Shown piece by piece: positions 38,908-40,425 of a stretch of DNA of 40,425 bases. Within the stretch, counting starts at the first letter, position 1; every line of letters starts with the position of its first letter. The DNA is from Lacticaseibacillus chiayiensis. GTDB lineage: Bacteria; Bacillota; Bacilli; Lactobacillales; Lactobacillaceae. Below the pieces are notes generated by a model. That model saw only the letters and a list, made by a program, of their open reading frames with translations. It did not search any database and had not been told where the DNA came from. A program made the position numbers and the translations under genes. The stretch is from the NCBI RefSeq assembly GCF_004123795.1, contig NZ_MSSM01000034.1, positions 1 to 40,425 of the forward strand, in the 5' to 3' direction.

Positions 38908-39660
38908 TTACTTCTTCAAACCGCCAAAGCGACGATCCCGCGCTTGGTAGGTTGCGATCGCCGACTGAAGAGCAGCCGGTGAGAAGTCCGGCCAATAATC
39001 GTCCACAAAAACCAGTTCACTGTAAGCAATTTGCCACAGTAAAAAGTTGGAAATCCGCAGCTCGCCACTGGTCCGAATCAGCAGGTCCGGATCCGCCAAC
39101 GGGCCCAGAAATCCTGTCATCAAAGCAGAAGAAAAACGGGAATTATCAATTTCCTCTGGCTTGAGCGCACCTTTTTGAACCTGCTTAGCCAACTTTTTTG
39201 CGGCATGTACCAGTTCATCCCGACCGCCATAGTTTAACGCAAAGTTCAGGATCATCCCGGTATTATTCGCTGTATCAGCCATTGCCTTTTCACTCGCCTG
39301 ACGTGTCGCATCAGGCAAGTCGGTCAACTCACCCATAACTTCAACTTTAACATTTTCCTTAATTAAATCAGGCATAAAGTCATTAAAAAAATCCACCGGC
39401 AAGCGCATCAGGTAATTAACCTCGGAACCAGGCCGCTTCCAATTTTCGGTTGAAAAAGCATACAAAGTCAAAACCTTAACGCCAAGGCGACTCGCTGCCT
39501 TAGTAATGGTTTTAACATTTTGCATGCCTTGCTTATGACCGGCAACTCGCGGCAAAAATCGCCGCTTCGCCCACCGGCCATTACCATCCATGATAATCGC
39601 AATATGCGCAGGAATCCGTGAAAGATCGAGTTTTGCTTTAGAATCCTTGGCTGTGGCCAA
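38908..39660 (-). CDS. uppS: Undecaprenyl diphosphate synthase (isoprenyl transferase)
   Basis: cis-Prenyltransferase that makes the lipid carrier for peptidoglycan and teichoic acid precursors. The 250 residues show IIMDGNGRWAKRR with Asp25 as the catalytic residue, GHKQGMQNVK, ALNYGGRDELV, LIRTSGELRISNFLLWQIAYSEL and the terminal DRRFGGLKK. Starts with TTG about 7 nt after GGAGG. First gene of its operon, driven by an extended -10 promoter next to repeat copy D. frr, which often precedes uppS, is not in the visible DNA. Confidence 0.97.
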   Translation of the reverse strand: MATAKDSKAKLDLSRIPAHIAIIMDGNGRWAKRRFLPRVAGHKQGMQNVKTITKAASRLGVKVLTLYAFSTENWKRPGSEVNYLMRLPVDFFNDFMPDLIKENVKVEVMGELTDLPDATRQASEKAMADTANNTGMILNFALNYGGRDELVHAAKKLAKQVQKGALKPEEIDNSRFSSALMTGFLGPLADPDLLIRTSGELRISNFLLWQIAYSELVFVDDYWPDFSPAALQSAIATYQARDRRFGGLKK

Positions 39661-39715
39661 ACTGGCGCCTCCTCACAACGTCCATGGTACCCTCAAGTAC
39701 CAAATGTCTTAAACG

Positions 39716-39724
39716 ATTGTAGCA
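39716..39724 (-). promoter_or_regulatory. Extended -10 promoter of uppS-cdsA-rseP-proS-polC
   Basis: TGCTACAAT on the minus strand (TACAAT at 39716-39721); repeat copy D begins 12 nt further upstream, covering the -35 position. The same layout occurs before lepA. A short GGTAC/GTACC hairpin (39687-39702) lies in the leader. Confidence 0.6.
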
Positions 39725-39736
39725 GAAAAAAGGCAA

Positions 39737-39854
39737 GAGCGCGAGCCGGCGCGGTTAGAAGCTGGAGTGTAAGTGGGCTTGACCGTGATGGCCGGGTTGT
39801 GGCCATTGCGGTCAAGGCCCTTACATGCAGGCTTCTGCGCCGGGGAGCGCGTTT
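39737..39854 (+). repeat. Intergenic palindromic repeat, copy D
   Basis: Same family as 35-154. CTTGACCG pairs with CGGTCAAG (different bases from copy A, still fully complementary), GAAGCT pairs with GGCTTC (one G-T), and the central GGCC..GGCC and outer GCGCGAGCCGGCGC/GCGCCGGGGAGCGC arms are complementary. Located just upstream of the uppS promoter. Confidence 0.85.
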
Positions 39855-39908
39855 CGATGCAGCATCGGCGAACAGTACTTCACTCAACACCGGCAGTCGA
39901 AGTTCTAG

Positions 39909-39960
39909 AGCCATTGCGACCAAGCCCCTTACACGCAGACTTCTGCGCCAGCGACCGCGC
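39909..39960 (+). repeat. Half copy of the palindromic repeat (right arm only), copy E
   Basis: From GCCATTGCGACCAAG through CTTACACGCAGACTTCTGCG to GCGCC it aligns with the right half of copies A-D. The left arm is absent: upstream 39868-39908 is unrelated. It cannot form the long hairpin by itself. Confidence 0.7.
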
Positions 39961-40248
39961 CCCCGTATAGCATCTTCAAAACATCCTCACACCAGCAAAA
40001 ACAAAGAGATTGAGCCATAATTCGTATAAGATGTCTTTGAATCACTGAATTCCGAACGATACAAAATCCTAGGCAATTAGTCCCGTGCCGTGCCAAACTC
40101 CGCAATCTCCGGCCAGATGGGGCTCAGCTTTGGCACTAGTGTCTTAACGCTTCTTTCAAATCATCTATGGCAAAACAAAAGGCGAACAACATTCTGCGGT
40201 CGGCCCTGTCAAGTTGACAGATGAAATAATATAAAATTTTGGTAGCTT
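39961..40248. other. Gene-free gap with one nested hairpin and the IS end
   Basis: GTGCCAAA (40090-40097) pairs with TTTGGCAC (40129-40136); within it ATCT..AGAT (about 40105-40118) forms a second small stem. No convincing open frame is visible. The outer edge of the insertion sequence is probably at about 40207 (TGTCAAGTTGACA). Confidence 0.45.
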
Positions 40249-40425
40249 TTAGATGGCCTTATTCCAGTATTCTTCTGGGGTAAGGCCGTCTCTTTGTCCT
40301 GAACGATTATCGTGATTGAAATAGTGGATCCCATCTTCAACGAGCTGGACGAATTCCTTGTAAGTCTTTGCCATTGGATGACGATCCATCCACCGCAGTT
40401 TAAATTCGTTCCACCAGCGCTCCAT
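40207..40425 (-). mobile_element. End of an IS3-family insertion sequence
   Basis: Contains the C-terminal end of the transposase and a probable terminal region starting at 40207, TGTCAAGTTGACA, with the TG typical of IS3 ends. The rest of the element, its other inverted repeat and the target duplication lie outside the window, so the boundary is inferred. Confidence 0.55.
40249..40425 (-). CDS. IS3-family (IS150-like) transposase, C-terminal fragment
   Basis: The last 58 residues of an OrfB-type DDE integrase; the reading frame continues beyond the window, so the ATG at its edge (MERWWNEFKLRW) is probably internal. The final segment IHYFNHDNRSGQRDGLTPEEYW is the typical IS3-group ending (Y/FN..R....L.G.TP.E), located after the catalytic glutamate helix. 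It is on the minus strand, pointing towards uppS. Intactness of the whole element cannot be judged. Confidence 0.85.
   Translation of the reverse strand: MERWWNEFKLRWMDRHPMAKTYKEFVQLVEDGIHYFNHDNRSGQRDGLTPEEYWNKAI

Overview
The window looks like chromosomal DNA of a Lacticaseibacillus (Lactobacillus casei/paracasei/rhamnosus group) strain. This rests on recognisable low-to-mid-GC Gram-positive housekeeping proteins (PolC, HrcA with a perfect CIRCE operator, YlxR/YlxQ, DUF3013), strong AGGAGG-type ribosome-binding sites, frequent TTG starts and lactobacillus-type gene order. The genus is my inference from protein similarity recalled from memory, not from a search. Nearly all genes lie on the minus strand, so the natural reading direction is from right to left.

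Right to left: the window opens (40425-40249) with the C-terminal end of an IS3-family transposase, followed by a short gene-free stretch with hairpins. Then comes an envelope/replication cluster: uppS (undecaprenyl-PP synthase), cdsA, rseP (site-2 protease), proS and polC. After a hairpin and a promoter-plus-terminator leader comes the classic translation/transcription operon rimP-nusA-ylxR-ylxQ-infB-rbfA (30355-24680), then a TerC-family membrane protein, and truB-ribF-hemW. The heat-shock operon hrcA-grpE-dnaK-dnaJ follows, with a CIRCE element, and then lepA. Two plus-strand groups lie at 12101-13365: an acidic small protein with a structured leader, an ASCH-domain protein and a one-TM protein. 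recJ-apt-ybaK-DUF960 and an N-formylglutamate amidohydrolase-like gene follow on the minus strand. A visibly AT-rich gap with one orphan membrane protein (about 5.8-7.1 kb) sits next to a tRNA-Ser(CGA). The left end holds two small membrane/unknown genes, a YxeA-like secreted protein, one small plus-strand gene, and the operon mpg-DUF3013-prmA-rsmE-small membrane protein.

The most interesting non-genic signal is a family of about 115-120 bp imperfect palindromes in intergenic gaps: 1-154 (tandem), 15411-15552, 25052-25167, 39737-39854 and a half copy at 39909-39960. All lie in one orientation relative to the surrounding minus-strand genes. Their stems carry compensatory base changes between copies, so base pairing itself seems to be selected. 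Two copies abut extended -10 promoters (lepA, uppS) and one sits directly before the rbfA Shine-Dalgarno. Other regulatory items are a terminator in the rimP-nusA leader (probable NusA autoregulation), a nested dyad over the hrcA -35, a terminator between dnaK and dnaJ, an apparently leaderless mpg, and an abnormal start for the TerC gene.

Starts were moved from the longest open frame where a Shine-Dalgarno, promoter or overlap decided the case (rsmE, DUF3013, 5055-5441, the amidohydrolase, DUF960, recJ, ASCH, ribF, rimP, polC, proS). No database search was possible; all family calls rest on motifs, length and context.
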